A DNA stretch of 64,000 bases, from the NCBI GenBank assembly GCA_029204225.1, contig CM055095.1, forward strand, positions 41,225,719 to 41,289,718. The letters are read 5' to 3'. The DNA comes from Diphasiastrum complanatum (lineage: Eukaryota > Streptophyta > Lycopodiopsida > Lycopodiales > Lycopodiaceae). Position numbers and translations under genes: made by a program. Below are positions 44,426 to 57,700 of this stretch, piece after piece. How positions within the stretch are numbered: the first letter of the stretch is position 1; each line of letters opens with the position of its first letter. The notes below the pieces were generated by a model, which worked only from the letters and a program-made list of their open reading frames with translations, was not told the DNA's origin and did no database searches.

Positions 44426-46020
44426 GACCTAGAACATTTCAATGAGCCAAAAAAAAGTCAGGAGTTATCCCGTGTGGGACGAGGAGTTTTGTCTTTGTTA
44501 GAGTCATACCTCTTTGTCGTTGAAGTGTATGCAAGTTTATCTCGTCGTTTTGAGGCTAGACAAAACAAAAATTAAAGGAGGCTCTGGAACCACAACGTAG
44601 CAGTCAGAGGAACTTGGGGTTCCTTCGTTGTTGGACAACAAAGTAGCGGTAGTAAGAACCTTATGAAGTACATCGTACTTTGTTGCTTCAATAGGAAACA
44701 ATGCATTGCTGAGGTGTTGTCTGTGGACAGATGGCGTCAGTCGCATTTTTTGTCAAGGAAACTGCGACATTCAGATCAAGTTTTGGATCGTCTCCTATCG
44801 TTCTGAGTTCTGAGCTAGCAGAAATAAATGGCTCTCCAGACGCTGGCTCTGAAACTAGATCCTAACCTTTGCAATTTGCATAGCCAATGGACAGTTTAGA
44901 GTCTTCTGCTATCTGGAATCCAAACTCAGGTGAGCTCCTGACCAGGGACGACCGAACAAAACTGGATAAAGTAGGCAGATCCGCAATCTGTGCCTCCGAG
45001 TTGTTTAGTTTATGCTTCTTTGTTCTCTCTTCCATAGAAACCGCTATCTTCGTGGGTTGATGCATGTCTTCTAAGTCACAAAGCATGGTAGCTGGATTAA
45101 TCTCAAAAGCCACTGTAGGAAATACCACATCTTTGTCTTCTTGTACTTTTGAAGGCAAAAGCTCAATTTCTTTTGGATCTGCTAAAATAACCAGGTTATT
45201 GGGATTCACTGCTAGACTATCATCTGTAGCACTCAAAGAACTGTCTGGGTCATCTGATGATATAAAAGGAGCCGATTCCAAAGCCCTGTCGAAGGAGCTT
45301 GGTTATGGCTGCTGTTGGATAGATAGACAAGTCCATTTGATAGAGACAAGTCCATTTGATACTTACCCTTACAAGCTGCAAAATTCGAGGCAGAAGGAGA
45401 ATCTGAATTGGAAGAGGCATAAAGTCCGAAACTTTTAAGTTGCATCAGAGAAGGGCTGTCCAAATCTGAGGAGAGCGAAGTGTTCTTGATCAATTTCTCG
45501 CTAGGGTCGTCTCGGAGTGCATAGCTAATAAAAGCTCCTATAGTGAGAGCTGGGAGGAGAAGTATCATCATTGGAAGAGCTCTCCATCCAGCTAGTGCTG
45601 CAGTACTGCCTTAGAAAGGGAGACCAAAACCCACATAGGATTTAGTCAAGACCACAAGTGCTGAACGAAGAGATTTTTTCTTGTGGACTACCTTCTGAAA
45701 AGTCGGAAAAGAAGGGATACCAACAACATTCAAACAAGAGCAAAGAGAGAGGTTGAAACAAGATTTGCAGTACAACGGAAGAGTGCTCAAGGTAAACCTC
45801 GCCGCCAAAGATACTAAGGAGGGAAGGAGAAAAACATCGGTTAACTTCCAAAGGATGCATGCACTGATATGAGGAGAAAAAAGAGATTCAAAATAATCAT
45901 CAATGTCGAGGACTTCTCCGAGACTCAAAAGAAGACCGAAGACTGAGACATTTAAGCCTAGCAGGAAAGAAATGAAGAGTAATGCGAAGCAGAAGGAAAA
46001 TAAAATCCGCATTCCTAGGA
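44426..46020 (-). other. Unassigned frames upstream of the LINE fragment
   Basis: Three consecutive minus-strand frames (45,611-46,012; 45,233-45,571; 44,862-45,281) have no motif I recognise. They could be decayed LINE ORF1/endonuclease or unrelated. The first is hydrophobic near its start, the last acidic and Ser-rich. Confidence 0.3.
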
Positions 46021-46587
46021 CTGAAATTCTTGCTGAATTTCAAAGCGTTTAGACAAGATAGTTGTAATCAAAGCTCACTCAAGTAAACGCTAGTCACATA
46101 TGTATGAAGCAAACTATAAATTCAAAGAGCATATTAGAAGTCCTTTTTCTATATAATGGATTCTTTTACTCCTAGTTGGATGTTAGCTTGCAAATGTCGA
46201 TGATAACCATAATATAGTCAAATAGTTTTGCATTAAAGAGAATTCTGGTACTCCAACAACAGGTTGGATGATAGCTTGAAACTGGCACACGCATCAAGGG
46301 TGATAATCAAACTTCATTTAAAGAATGTGTAAACATGAAACTCCTGGGCCAGGGCAACTTAAAACGCCAGGCTTGTTTAAGTACCTTTTTGCCACTATAT
46401 ATCTTTTAGCAACAGGATCAAATGACTGAGAGCATTAGATTAAGAGAGCCAATTGGGGTGACGATGGTGAGCGGTACGGGCACATGGACGATTGGATTCT
46501 GGATTGGAGCAAGTAGTTGTTGCTCAATGACCCATAACATTGTCCAGGAGCAAAGCATCCCTCTTCATGTGCAATCAACAGATGTAG
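46021..46587. other. Spacer and 3' flank of the GST-hemerythrin gene
   Basis: No coding similarity. Presumed to hold the 3' UTR of the minus-strand gene that ends at 46,588. Confidence 0.5.
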
Positions 46588-49500
46588 TCAATTCTCAAGA
46601 GAAGTAGACCAACTAATTGCAAGTGCCGGGATTCTCTCTTCGACAACTTTCCATACATGTTCAAAATCCTCATCCGCATCCCTAAGGGACTGAACCATCC
46701 TCATCAAAAAGGTTGACTTTTTATCATTCTCAAAGCATTTCTGCAGAGTACTTATATATTCATGAATTTCATGTGCTTGCAGGCCCAAAAGTAGGTAAGG
46801 CAGCAAATGAGTATGCGATGCCTCCATTACAGTCATGCACCTACAAATCAAATTTGCCTGCTGCTTGCTTCCCAAGCCTGCAATTTCCAGCAATGGTAAA
46901 AGCTGCATTTCTTCTTCTTGAAAATGGTTTGTAGTGTATGCCTGATGAAAAAGAAACTTTGTTCAGCAATTTAACTAGCATCAAGTCCTTAGCAACAGTG
47001 TAAGTCAATTCTACGAGTAATCGTCACCAACAATGTATGAAAGAGCATGAGTTTATATCCTGGAGTTTTCCTCTAACCTTAAAAGTCCGCAATCTGATTG
47101 CTAGAGCCAGAAGAGCTTCACTGTATATAGCACTGCCAGGTTCAATTGCCAGGACTGACTTAATATCTTCTCGAATGCCATTCATGATAGGCAAATCCCT
47201 TGCATGGTCACCGTTTGAGTGTTCCGTCGCACCTGCTCAATGCCAAATTAGCATCCTGGAACACAGCAGCTTCAGGAATAAAAAGCAGACAAAATATTTC
47301 CAAAAAGTATCAATCCTATCCGTGGTATCAAAGCATTGAGGATTTCATTTGAATATTTTAACAACTAGGAATCCTTCAGCTGAATGGAGCTGCAGCGTGC
47401 ATCTCAAATGATATTATCATGGAGTTTGAAACAAGCAGCTTCGACTCAACAGTTTCTAATGTTCAAAATCTAATTACTTCAATTCTATTTTAGCCTCTGC
47501 AAATAAGTAGTACACCTACATTGTTCTCCTTGCAAGGATGCCTAAAAATATCAGCATTCTCTTATTCTAAAGCTTCAATTGGAAATATAGAAATATCAGC
47601 ATTTTCTGATTCTAAAGCTGAATCACTTGGAAGTATAGAAATAGGATATAGCATGTTGAGTTGTATATCTGAAATTCTGAATACATATATGATCCAAACC
47701 ATACCACTATGGGCATGAGATGCACCTCCATTACAAACATTAATGATTACAATTAGGGATGGTATAAGGTGTAACCCACTCTGAGGGGTCGAGTATGGTC
47801 AACAACCTCGAGTAAAACCTTAAATTTTCATATACCTTGAATGTTCTGTGTCAGCATCTATCTAAGCATCATATTCTCTTTTAAAACACTCAGAGATGTT
47901 AGGTCAGCTTTCTGAAGACTCATACGTGAATTTTATACCGTTCTCATTTATGATAGGAATGTAGTGGCTGCTCTCAATGATAGTTTCCCACAATAATTTT
48001 TTGCCTATAATTTTTAGCCACATTCGCTAATAAGGTTTTGCTACAGTAGGTTTCCATATTACTCATAGAACCTTGTATCTCTAGCCTCGCTCTATAGACA
48101 TATAAAGCGACTTAGACCACGCAGGTGACTTTAAGTTTTAATGAGCTTCCTAATGCACGGTTTTCCTTAAAGCATTCCTGTCAAAGTGATTACGAGCTTT
48201 TTTATTTAACCCTTAAGAAGGTGTAGCCTATAGAAAACTGCTAGCTTTCCACAAAGCAATTCTTTTCTTCTTAGGCAAATTAGACATTTAATTGGCCATT
48301 TCAGATTGCAATGGAGAATGGACTTCAAAATTTGATCATTTTCTATGCTTCTATCTTCATCTTTCCAGATCGTAAAAATCTGGTCTATCAGAAGAGTCTG
48401 CTTTAGAGCTCCACGTTGCTTCATAATTTTATTCATTATCTTAACTCGTCAATATCGAATTTCATCTTCAGTCAGCGATTGCAGCCTAAAACTTCATCGG
48501 TTACATAACCTTGGTTTTATAGTCTGATTCTAGAGGTGCCACTATCTAATAAGATAATGCACTGCTTTGCATGATTCAAAAAACATTGATTATAAGCATC
48601 ATCCTAACCTTGAACAGAGCATAACCAAAACCTTGAACAGAGCATTGTCTGGTAAATCTGCAGAGCGATTTTAGACAAAACATCTGTACAGCTATCTTGT
48701 TGACACCATTTATATTCGAGCTCTAAAGGGGTGGGTGAGACGTTGCATGTCTTTTTGGTTTGGTTCACATTCAATTTGTTGCTCGAAAACACATAGAAGA
48801 TTAAATGGCGGTATTGCGAATGAGGTGGTGCACACAGAAAACTGCAATGATATCATTCAGGACGAGGGCCAAAAAGTGATGAACACTTGTTGAAATAACA
48901 GAGTAGGGAAGTTACCGTTAGCAGCCTTTTCAATTGCCGGGAAGACCACCCTCTCTTCCATTTGTGCATGCTCTTGCATTACCTCTACGAGTTGGCCATA
49001 GACTTTACACAGCTTTTTGACCTTCATCCCCACAAGGGCTTTCACAGGAGCCATCCCTTGTTTAGCAACAGCCAATTCATCTGCAAGCTCAACAAGCTTC
49101 TCCATGTGCCAAAGTATGCTCCGGTGTTGCAAGATTGTTACCGTTACAACTGCTGGAGGAGCTCCCTCTGCCAGTAGTTTGGCAGCTGATGACTGTAACA
49201 GTTCGATGTCCACCTTCACAGAAACGTAACTTGGAAAAGATACCATCCGTTTTGTGTAGCCAAGCAAGTAAGAATGTAAGCTGCTTATCTCTATCCCACG
49301 AAAGTATGCCAGAGGGTGCACAAGTTCCAGAAATGGAATAAGGTACACATCAACAAGGCTGAAATCCTTGCCCATAAAATAAGGTCCTTCCTTGCTGTGT
49401 TCCCAAATACCAGAGTCCAGCTTTGCAAAAGCTGCATGTAATTTCGTTTCGAGATCCTGCTGACCATATGGATTTTTTCCGTATAATACCTGCTCAATTA

Positions 49501-49930
49501 AAGGAGAGAATGTATCTCGGACATACCCAACCCAGTCTTTTACATCCTTTTCGAAACTACCTAAAAGGAGTAGTGGAGGTTCGCAAAGCGTCGTCTCTAT
49601 ATACTCTAAGATCTCATCTGTTGAGCCGCAAATCCTTTTCTCCCCATGCTGCAAAACAGGAAGTTTGCCTTTGGGACAAACCGGGGCCATCCACTCCTTG
49701 GTTTTGGCCTTCAAATCTTGAGAAGTTAGCCATGTTGGATTAACAGTAATGCCTTTGTGCTGCAGTGCAATTCTTATTCGAGCAGTAAAAGGACAGAGCT
49801 CAAGTCCAAATAGCTGAAACCTATTCGAGAAGTCATATAGTGGAGATGAAGACGGTGCAACAGCAGCAGACAATTTCGATGTTTCATAGCTATTTGTGCT
49901 TCGGATACGCTTCGTCCAACATATTCCCAT
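46588..49930 (-). CDS. GSTH: Glutathione S-transferase with C-terminal hemerythrin domain
   Basis: Three exons on the minus strand: 49,930-48,916; 47,232-47,078; 46,941-46,588, with GT-AG junctions, giving 507 residues. Residues 37-115 are a thioredoxin-fold GST domain with LCPFTARIRIALQHKG (possible catalytic Cys46), GKLPVL (cis-Pro91) and GSTDEILEYIE. The helical GST domain has the FSLVDV N-cap motif near 190. Residues 258-405 form a hemerythrin domain: H269, HAQMEE (H321, E325), EHSNGDHA (H343, H348) and NHFQEEE (H396, E400/E401), the ligands expected for a di-iron site. A helical tail of about 100 residues follows. Such fusions are the hemerythrin GST class described in moss. MGxC at the start could allow myristoyl/palmitoyl anchoring. 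Expected to bind glutathione and iron; substrate unknown. Introns are 1.7 kb and 136 bases. Confidence 0.9.
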
Positions 49931-51060
49931 TCTTATGTCAAATTATACTCCAAAAAATAAAGAGATTTATGATATTTTGTACAGTCTTCGGGTCTTGAAT
50001 GATCAACAATGGCCAGCAGTAGTCACAAGTCACATATCCCTTGCCAAGATTTGCATAGAAGGAGAAATTTCTGTCCTCAACAAGTTTGAAGGCAATGCCC
50101 AATATTCTCGAGGCTTCGTCTTTCAAATAATTATGTAGGTGATGCAGAACGTAGCTACACTCTGTCAAAATTTGCAAAATAGAGCAGTAACAAAAAATTC
50201 TAAGTGGTCAGGACGTCATGAATATTGACAGCAACAGAGTAGCGTGAAGTCTTGAACCCAAAGCATTCGAGCAGTTTCATTATTGATGATACATTATACA
50301 CAACTACATTCTATACAACTACAGCAGTTTCATTATTAATGACACGTTATATACAACTACAGACTCTCCTAAAGATTCTGTACCGTAAGCCCTGAATATT
50401 GACAAACAGAGAAGTATGACTTGCAATATTCAACCAACTTCAAGATTAATGATACAATATATACATCTATAGCGAATGGACATTCATAAAACATTTGTAA
50501 AGACAAGCAAGCAGGCCACAATCATTTGAATGATAAGAAGCTGCCACTACTCAAGCATTGTTGAAAAACCTAGTTAACAGCAAAGCGAGACCATTATGTA
50601 ATGATCCCGAGCTCCTTAAGATTTTATTTCAAGTAATATCAAACGAAAGAAAAACGGTAGCTACCTTTGCCGGAGATTTTAAACCCGATAGATTCAGCTT
50701 CAAATATCACGACAAGCATTCAGAATGTCAGTAATAGTACATAGCATTATATGCATTCAAGATCAGAGAGATGGATCAAAGCTTCCAAAAAACGCAGAGT
50801 CTTAAGTCTGACATGCACAGGCAGCAGATTTAAAGCATTTTCTGATTCGTCTCTTTTGAGTAGGGATTGCAGACATCCACGAAGCACATGGCAATCTCTG
50901 CGCCGGACAAGCAGAGGACGTGGATCGAGAAAAGTGAGGCGCAAATTGAGAAACGGTCCTTTCTCATCTCATCTGGACCAACGATCCATCCGTCCGTCCA
51001 TGTCAAGAAATCCGTTACAGATAGATTGGTGAATGTTCTTCTTGAATGTTGCTGTTGATA
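49931..51060. other. Upstream region of the GST-hemerythrin gene
   Basis: Presumed promoter and 5' UTR on the minus strand; includes several imperfect repeats of the type attattgatgatacattatac (50,280-50,460). No other gene seen. Confidence 0.4.
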
Positions 51061-52372
51061 ATACGGTCGTTACTTTTGTTTTTCAAAAACAAGATGATGA
51101 TGATGATGATGAGATGATGGTGCCCAATTTCAGTCCATGGAGCACATGAAGATTTCATGGGCCCAAATACTCACATGCTCCAAATGCTTCCTCTTAAGGC
51201 CCACCATTAGATCAATATTGAGACCACTAAATTGCTATGAACTAGATACTAGTTGTTTGGAGCAGCTCCATTGTAATATGAGTTATTATATATTATAGAT
51301 TTTCGTTGTTTGGAAGTTGGAACAACGTATTTCCATTGCCCTGCAATGTGCTAAGGCCCTATCAATCCTGCAACGGGCGACGGTGGCTGGGTCTGCTACA
51401 TCTCATCTCCCTTCATTAGTCGACTCACCACCTCTTCACTTTTCTGATCTGTTGCAGTCAATTGGCAGACTCCCACTGACATCATCATAGTTTATGCACT
51501 TTTATTTTTAATGCAAGGATCTGGATTAATCTTAGCTTTACTGCAAGTTTCGCTCTTGTTTGAGCTTACTTTTGCTTAAACTTTCCCTTCGGGGTGTATA
51601 TATATATATCATTTTCATCAGTGTACCTACTAGTTTTTTCTATGAATAAATGCACCAGGGTATCACTTATAGATACTCGTTGTTTGGAGCTCCATTGTAA
51701 TATGAGTTATTATATCCTTAGCATGGACAGACAAACACCCATTATCGTACATATGTGTGTCATAAAAATCTAAAAACATTTACGTATAATTTTCAAGATT
51801 CCATCAATTATTCCATCCATGAAAGCTAAGTATTTCCAAGACTTCCATAAGTATTTTCAAGATTCCATGTGAAGCTTATGTATTTTTAAGTTAAATATTT
51901 TCAAGATTTCATTCATGAGATTTTTCTATTTTGAGGGATGAAAATTACAACCAATTGAATTCTAAAAAAAAAAAGAGGCCCCATTATCATGCCCTAGGTA
52001 ATGTTGGTCCCCAAACTCAATTTGGGCCGATGATCTACGAAAGATTTGAGCATAAACACACTATAAGAATTTCTCAATTGCACTTCTTCATGCTTCACGA
52101 TGTTGTGGCAATTTCAAGTTTCTTGTGTATTTCACATTGTTTTAAGAGTTTCTCAAGTACGTTCCTCAACTACACACGCTTCATGTGCTAACTAGGAATG
52201 AACTAGGAATACATCACTTTCTCATTGGTACGTATTGAGTGCACGTGGTTATATGTTGTTGGCTTTGAGCCATAACTTGCCAACCCATGAGTACTATAGA
52301 GACTTTGTGTAAGTTAATGATAGATGATTTCAAATCCTTAACCATGCATTATTTTTGCATGTAGGATTGTGG

Positions 52373-52375
<3 letters not shown>
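51061..52375. repeat. Gene-free region with short repeats
   Basis: Contains (GAT)n at about 51,093-51,118. A direct repeat of about 45 bases (gttgtttggagc...gctccattgtaatatgag), at about 51,252 and 51,670, lies about 420 bases apart and may bound a small element. A run of tatttccaagattcca words lies at 51,790-51,910. Confidence 0.5.

Positions 52376-52447
<72 letters not shown>
52376..52447. repeat. (AG)n microsatellite
   Basis: 72-base AG tract. Confidence 0.95.
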
Positions 52448-52450
<3 letters not shown>

Positions 52451-53049
52451 GTTTGACTACTTATTAGCACTTCTAAGAATCGATTAGTGGAAGCCTTTGT
52501 CAATGCTTGCCAAAATCCTATCATCTAGTAAAGTCATTGAAAAGCTTGATTCTAAATTGTCGTAGATAGAGATGGCGGAGGAGAAAAGTGGCGGAAAAAT
52601 AAGCAAAGAGATGGAAATGATTGATGACAAAAGGCTGGACAAAACACAAATAAAACAATCTTGCAAGAGGCCTCATCTCTTCAAGAGAGCTTTGCCACTG
52701 GTGACACTCCTCAAATTGACAACTTCTCCCCTAAAAACACTAGTCTTCATCTAGAAAAGAGAAAAATGAGTGTCTTGAGAAGTCCCTTGAGCTTCACAAT
52801 CTATTAGTGCAAGTTCTTTTTCTTTTCCCTACACAATGTTGAACACTATTAAAATCTAGCAAAGATATTAGATGAAACCTCCTTGCGGACGAGATACAAA
52901 AAAAACATTGCAATAATGGTCGTCAATTGAATATGCAAATGTCAATGAATTGTGACATCGGTTGAGTTTTTATCTCTCTCTAAAAATTTACCTTTATTGA
53001 TATAAGATTCTGAACAAATGTACATCTAGTTGTGATTAAAGCATCAAGT
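52448..53049. other. Gene-free stretch
   Basis: No motif seen. It may belong to the copia fragment that follows. Confidence 0.4.
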
Positions 53050-53420
53050 GCTTAGGAAGATAGTGAAAAGCTTTCAAACCAATCCCCTTTTCCGGTCACG
53101 TGTCTTGTAGCACCCGAGTCAACGAACCATCTTATGCCATTATCACTTTGCAAAGCCAATGCTAATGAGAACACATTAGTCTCATCCTCCTCTATATCTT
53201 CTTCAACTAAATTACCTTGTTGCTTCACTTTCCCTTGCTTGATATCTGCCTTCTGTTTGTAACATTTCCTCACCTAATGGCCTTGCTTGTGGCAATAATA
53301 GCATTTGTCTTTTTTCTTCTTTGGCTTCAAAAATGACTCTCCCCTGATCTTCATCATCTTTTACCTTCTTTGGAATTTGCTTTCAACCCTTTTGCCCTTG
53401 GCTAGCAATCTGATCTTCTT
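53050..53420 (-). pseudogene. Ty1/copia zinc knuckle-protease fragment
   Basis: Minus-strand frame has a knuckle-like CYYCHKQGH.VRKCYKQKAD, an acidic spacer, then RWFVDSGATRHVTGKGDWF, the copia protease active site DSGA. Only about 370 bases remain, ending at 53,050. Confidence 0.8.
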
Positions 53421-53475
53421 GTGTGGCTTGTCATGATTTTATTGTTGAAATCAGAGCATACAACAGATATTCAAG

Positions 53476-53579
<104 letters not shown>

Positions 53580-53584
53580 CAGTA

Positions 53585-56500
53585 TCCGGTTCCTATGCAA
53601 AACGAATGGTTCTTGGGTGGCTTGCCTAAGAAAATGGATCGTTATTGTTGATGAGGATTGATGACCTCTTTGGAAGATGTCATTGCCTCTGCCGAAAATT
53701 ACGAAACTTCTCGAATTTCTCATAGATGGAGGAATGAGAGTAAAAGTAGTAAAAAGCATAAATTGAAACGTACAGAAGAATCTGAATCATCTACTGAGTT
53801 TGAATGGGAATCTGATTCAGTAGATGAGGAAGAGTCTTCAGAGTATTCATCTTATTTTTCTTCATCAGAAGAAGAATCTTCTTATAGAAAATCCAATAGT
53901 AGGAATTCAGATATGAAGAAAAGAATGGAGAAATCCGAAAAGATGGATCCATTAAGGAAGAGTGTTGAGATATTAGCAAAAGAAATGAGTGATTTAAAAG
54001 TTTAGATGTCTGACGTTAAAGCCAAACGGAAAAAAACGAAGCTTAACACCAATGTTTTGTGTACCGCTTGTGGGAAGGAAGGTCATTCTAAGAAAAACTG
54101 TCCCAGTTTATAGACTAACTATTTAGAAGAGGAATTATTCCTCTATTCGATTAATAATCATGAGGAGGTAGCTTATATTGCAACTCCTACTAACCAAAAG
54201 AACATTATATTAAAACCGCGTACTAGTCAACAATACACTATTTTGCGTAGAGGAGGGACAAGAGATTCCACTCCTCCACCTAGAGTAAGGGGTTCGTGCT
54301 ACAATTGTGGAGCCTTGGGTCACTATTCGCCTGATTGCCTTGAACCCAGGAGGTCAGTAGCATATGTGCCACTCTGTGCTAATTGTAAAGGCGAAGGGCA
54401 TATCACTACTGAATGTCCTTAGCCACAACAACCACGGTCTAAACCGAGGTTTCTAAACTCGCCTAGAGAAGATGACCTTCGGCCATCTAAAACTAACACT
54501 GACATGATAGTTCAGAGGATAGAAGTAGAGTCCGAATCACAGGATCAAGACCGTCAATGGCCTGATTTAGATGTAGAGATAAATAAAGTAACTACTAGAA
54601 GTAGTAAAGATTCTTCAACTCTTAAAGATAAGAAGAAAACTAAGAAGACGAAATCTGCAAAAAACGCGACAGAAAAAGCGAACGTCGTAGAACAGTCAAT
54701 AGAAATTTTTAATAGTAGAGAATTAGACCTTGATAGGCCTACTGAAAAATATTATGATGTTGATATTAGTTCAGAAGCTAAAAAGCTTTTAGATGAAAAA
54801 ACCAGAAAAGTTAAGAAAGTAACATTTTCAGATCCAGTTATAAGTAGCGAGATACCTAGAAATCTATAGTCACTTAGAACCCGTTCATATGATATAGTAG
54901 AAGACCTTGTCTCCAGAATGCCCAATATAACTTTTAAATAGTTATTAGAGGATAATCAGTATTATAAGAAAGAAATTAAGCCATTTTTGGAAAGGAAAAA
55001 GAAATGAAAAACGAAGTTACCATTAGTCAATGTAGGATTAGTTAACTACAGTGATGAAGGTCAACCCGAGATTCAGGTAGTAATCAATGGCTGTATTTTA
55101 GATAGTGTGTCCATAGATTTTGGATCTAGCATAAACATAATGACTGAAGAAACAACATACGAGTTAGGCATTCACCATAGAATAGCACCCACATGAAACA
55201 TTAAGATTAGCTAATGCAACTAGAAGATCACCGATAGGAGAATTGTCCCAAGTGACAGTCCATATTGGTGACCATAAGTTCCTAATAGATTTTATTATAT
55301 TAAGGACTACAAGAGAATCGTCATATAAAGTATTATTAGGATGACCATGGCTCTACCAGGCCGATGTCATAACCCATTGGAAGAAGAAGAGATTACCTCC
55401 AGAGATCAGATCGAAACACAGACGGGGAAAAGTCATAAAAGAATTACGATATTTTGGGAGACACCTACATCATCCTCAAGTTTTACTTCAGAGGATAAGG
55501 TGAGACACCTACATCATCCTCGAGTTATACTTCAGAGGATGAAGGACTTCAGTTCGTAGGGACTGAGGAAGGGGAGAGATTTGTCACATTAAGTATACCT
55601 GATGAATTTCCCAATGAACATATAATGCGTATTCAATAGGAAACATCAATTTATATGGATATTATTAACTTTTTACTAGACCATATTTATCCTGAACATT
55701 TTAATAAACAACAAAAAAATGTTTTCCTTTCAAAAGTAGGACCTTATACGATTATAAATAAAATATTGTATAAATTAGGAGCTGACAATAGCCTTCGCCG
55801 ATGTTTAGAACCAATCGAGACGACCACTGTAATAAGTGCATCAGCATGAGGAACATTCGGGGGGTCACTATGCTCTTAAAAATACTGCAAGCAAGATCCT
55901 TAATGCTAAATATTGGTGGCCTACCGTCTATAGAGATGTTAAAATATTCATTCAGAAATGTGATGCGTGTCAGAGATGGGGAAACCCAGCTTCGTGACAC
56001 ATTGGTCGCTTACTCCAATTATTCCCTTAGCACCTTTTGAGAAGTGGGGGATAGATTTTGTATGGCCTATCAAACCAATCACGAGTAAAACTCGTTGACG
56101 ATACATTCTTGTTGCTATGGACTATGCTACCAAGATGGTAGAGACCGAAGCCACAGTTAAAAAAAATGCTAAGATTATAGCAAAGTTTTTATTCCAAAAC
56201 ATTATCACACGTTATGGATGTCCCTTAGAACTCGTTAGCGATAGGAGAACCAATTTTCTTAATCAGACCATCAGGCCATGTTGTCATACTTTTCCATTAC
56301 ACATCGCCAAACCACTGCATATAATCCAAAAGCGAATGGGCTTACGGAGTGGGCAAACAAAATTTTGTGTAAAATTTTGAGTAAAGTAATGGAAACGCAT
56401 TCTTCTAATTGGGATCTGAAGCTACCATCTGTCTTATGGGCATACAGAACTACCGAAAAGATTACAACTAGGTAGACTTCATACTATCTTGTGTATGGAA

Positions 56501-56925
56501 TGCATCCCATATTACCAATAGAATTCAAAGTTCCGACGTTTCGCATTAGTAATGAAGAGCGAATGGATGAACACGATAGTCTCCGGGAGCGATATCTTTC
56601 ATACAACTGGAGGAGGATCGTTGTCTTTCATTAATTGAGACTGAATGAGTTTAGAATAAAAGAAAAGAAATTTTCGATCAATCTATTAAAAAAATAAAAA
56701 TAAAACGAGGGGACTACGTGCTTCTATATGATAACAGACACACGTTGTTTCCTGGGAAATTACATACCAGATGGATGAGACCTTACAAAGTCATATAAGT
56801 TTTTAGCAATAGATCACTTCAGTTAGCCGATCTTAAAGGACATTTACTTGATACTCGAGTAAATGGCTCAAGAGTGAAGCGCTACTATGACTATTTTCCA
56901 ATAAATATGACAAGTTCAGAAATTT
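53585..56925 (+). pseudogene. Ty3/gypsy element lacking RT and RNase H
   Basis: Gag reads WFLGGLPKKMDRY, then an acidic Ser/Glu-rich segment (53,760-53,900). Three zinc knuckles follow: CTACGKEGHSKKNC (about 54,060), CYNCGALGHYSPDC (54,300) and CANCKGEGHITTEC (54,380). A Lys/Asp/Glu-rich linker precedes an aspartic protease remnant, DFGSSINIMTEETTYELGI (55,115-55,170). Instead of RT, a short Thr/Ser-rich segment with a duplicated stretch of about 43 bases (55,457-55,545) leads to the integrase region. This has the zinc-binding end QKCDACQRWGNPA, FEKWGIDFVWPI, VAMDYATKMVE, YGCPLELVSDR, QTTAYNPKANGL and VLWAYRTTEK. The catalytic residues are D, D and a missing final E (AYNPKANGLTEWAN offers a shifted Glu). 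Many stops. Confidence 0.85.
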
Positions 56926-57311
56926 GCAAAAATTTTGATACTATTCACATTTTATCCAATTTGAAAAAGTCGTCATCTTTGGTCCAATAATTTCCACCAT
57001 ATGTTTGTAACGAAATTTGTGACACTATTTACATTTCATTCAATTAATTGTTTGTCAATCCGTCACCTTCGCGAAATGTGCGAAAAAGGTGACACCTTTT
57101 GTTGATACTTTATTGTTGAGTCTGTACCTTCAAAATAAAGGACACGTTTTCATTAAATATTTGTCTAATCTGCCGGTATATCATCAATATACCAAAAACC
57201 TCAAACACTTTTGTTTTTTTGCCACCTCTTTTCCATCACTCTTGCTTTCTGATTTCGTGAACTTTTATGATCAAACTCTCTTCCGCCATCGCTAGTTTAT
57301 CACTACTATCG

Positions 57312-57700
57312 TGATGATGATTGTGTTCAAAACGCAAAAACCAGTCTTGCCGGTTTTACAACCATTAGCCATACAAGCATGGATTGAAGGACTTCTCCAA
57401 TTCGATCCATCAATAATTCTTACATATGTGTGCCATGAGCTGATCTAAAATCTGAACGAGACAGAGGAGAGACATATTTCTACCATTGTCCGAAATCAAG
57501 AGATTATTATTACAAAAAGCTTTTATTGTCGTGCCTTAGGTTTGCCTATGGACGGCAGTATGCCTGTTACCAAGCCCGACTTTATCATTGAGAGCAGAGT
57601 TTTTCAGGAAGACCAATGGTGAAATGATTTGGTGAAGGTCTATGATTATAAAGGTTACTTTATCTTCCAAGCTCTTAGGATAATAGTAAGCACTCAGATC
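57312..57700 (+). pseudogene. Degenerate ORF downstream of gypsy integrase
   Basis: With two in-frame stops (about 57,447 and 57,627) this frame reads MIVFKTQKPVLPVLQPLAIQ, WIEGLLQFDPSIILTYVCHE, then STIVRNQEIIITKSFYCRAL, LPMDGSMPVTKPDFIIES and VYDYKGYFIFQALRI. I do not recognise the family. Its place, about 400 bases 3' of the integrase and on the same strand, suggests a third ORF or captured sequence of the gypsy element. Confidence 0.5.

Noticed and set aside
44862-46012. Possible host membrane protein on the minus strand
   Set aside because: Frames do not join through good splice sites, no motif was seen, and a LINE fragment follows on the same strand.
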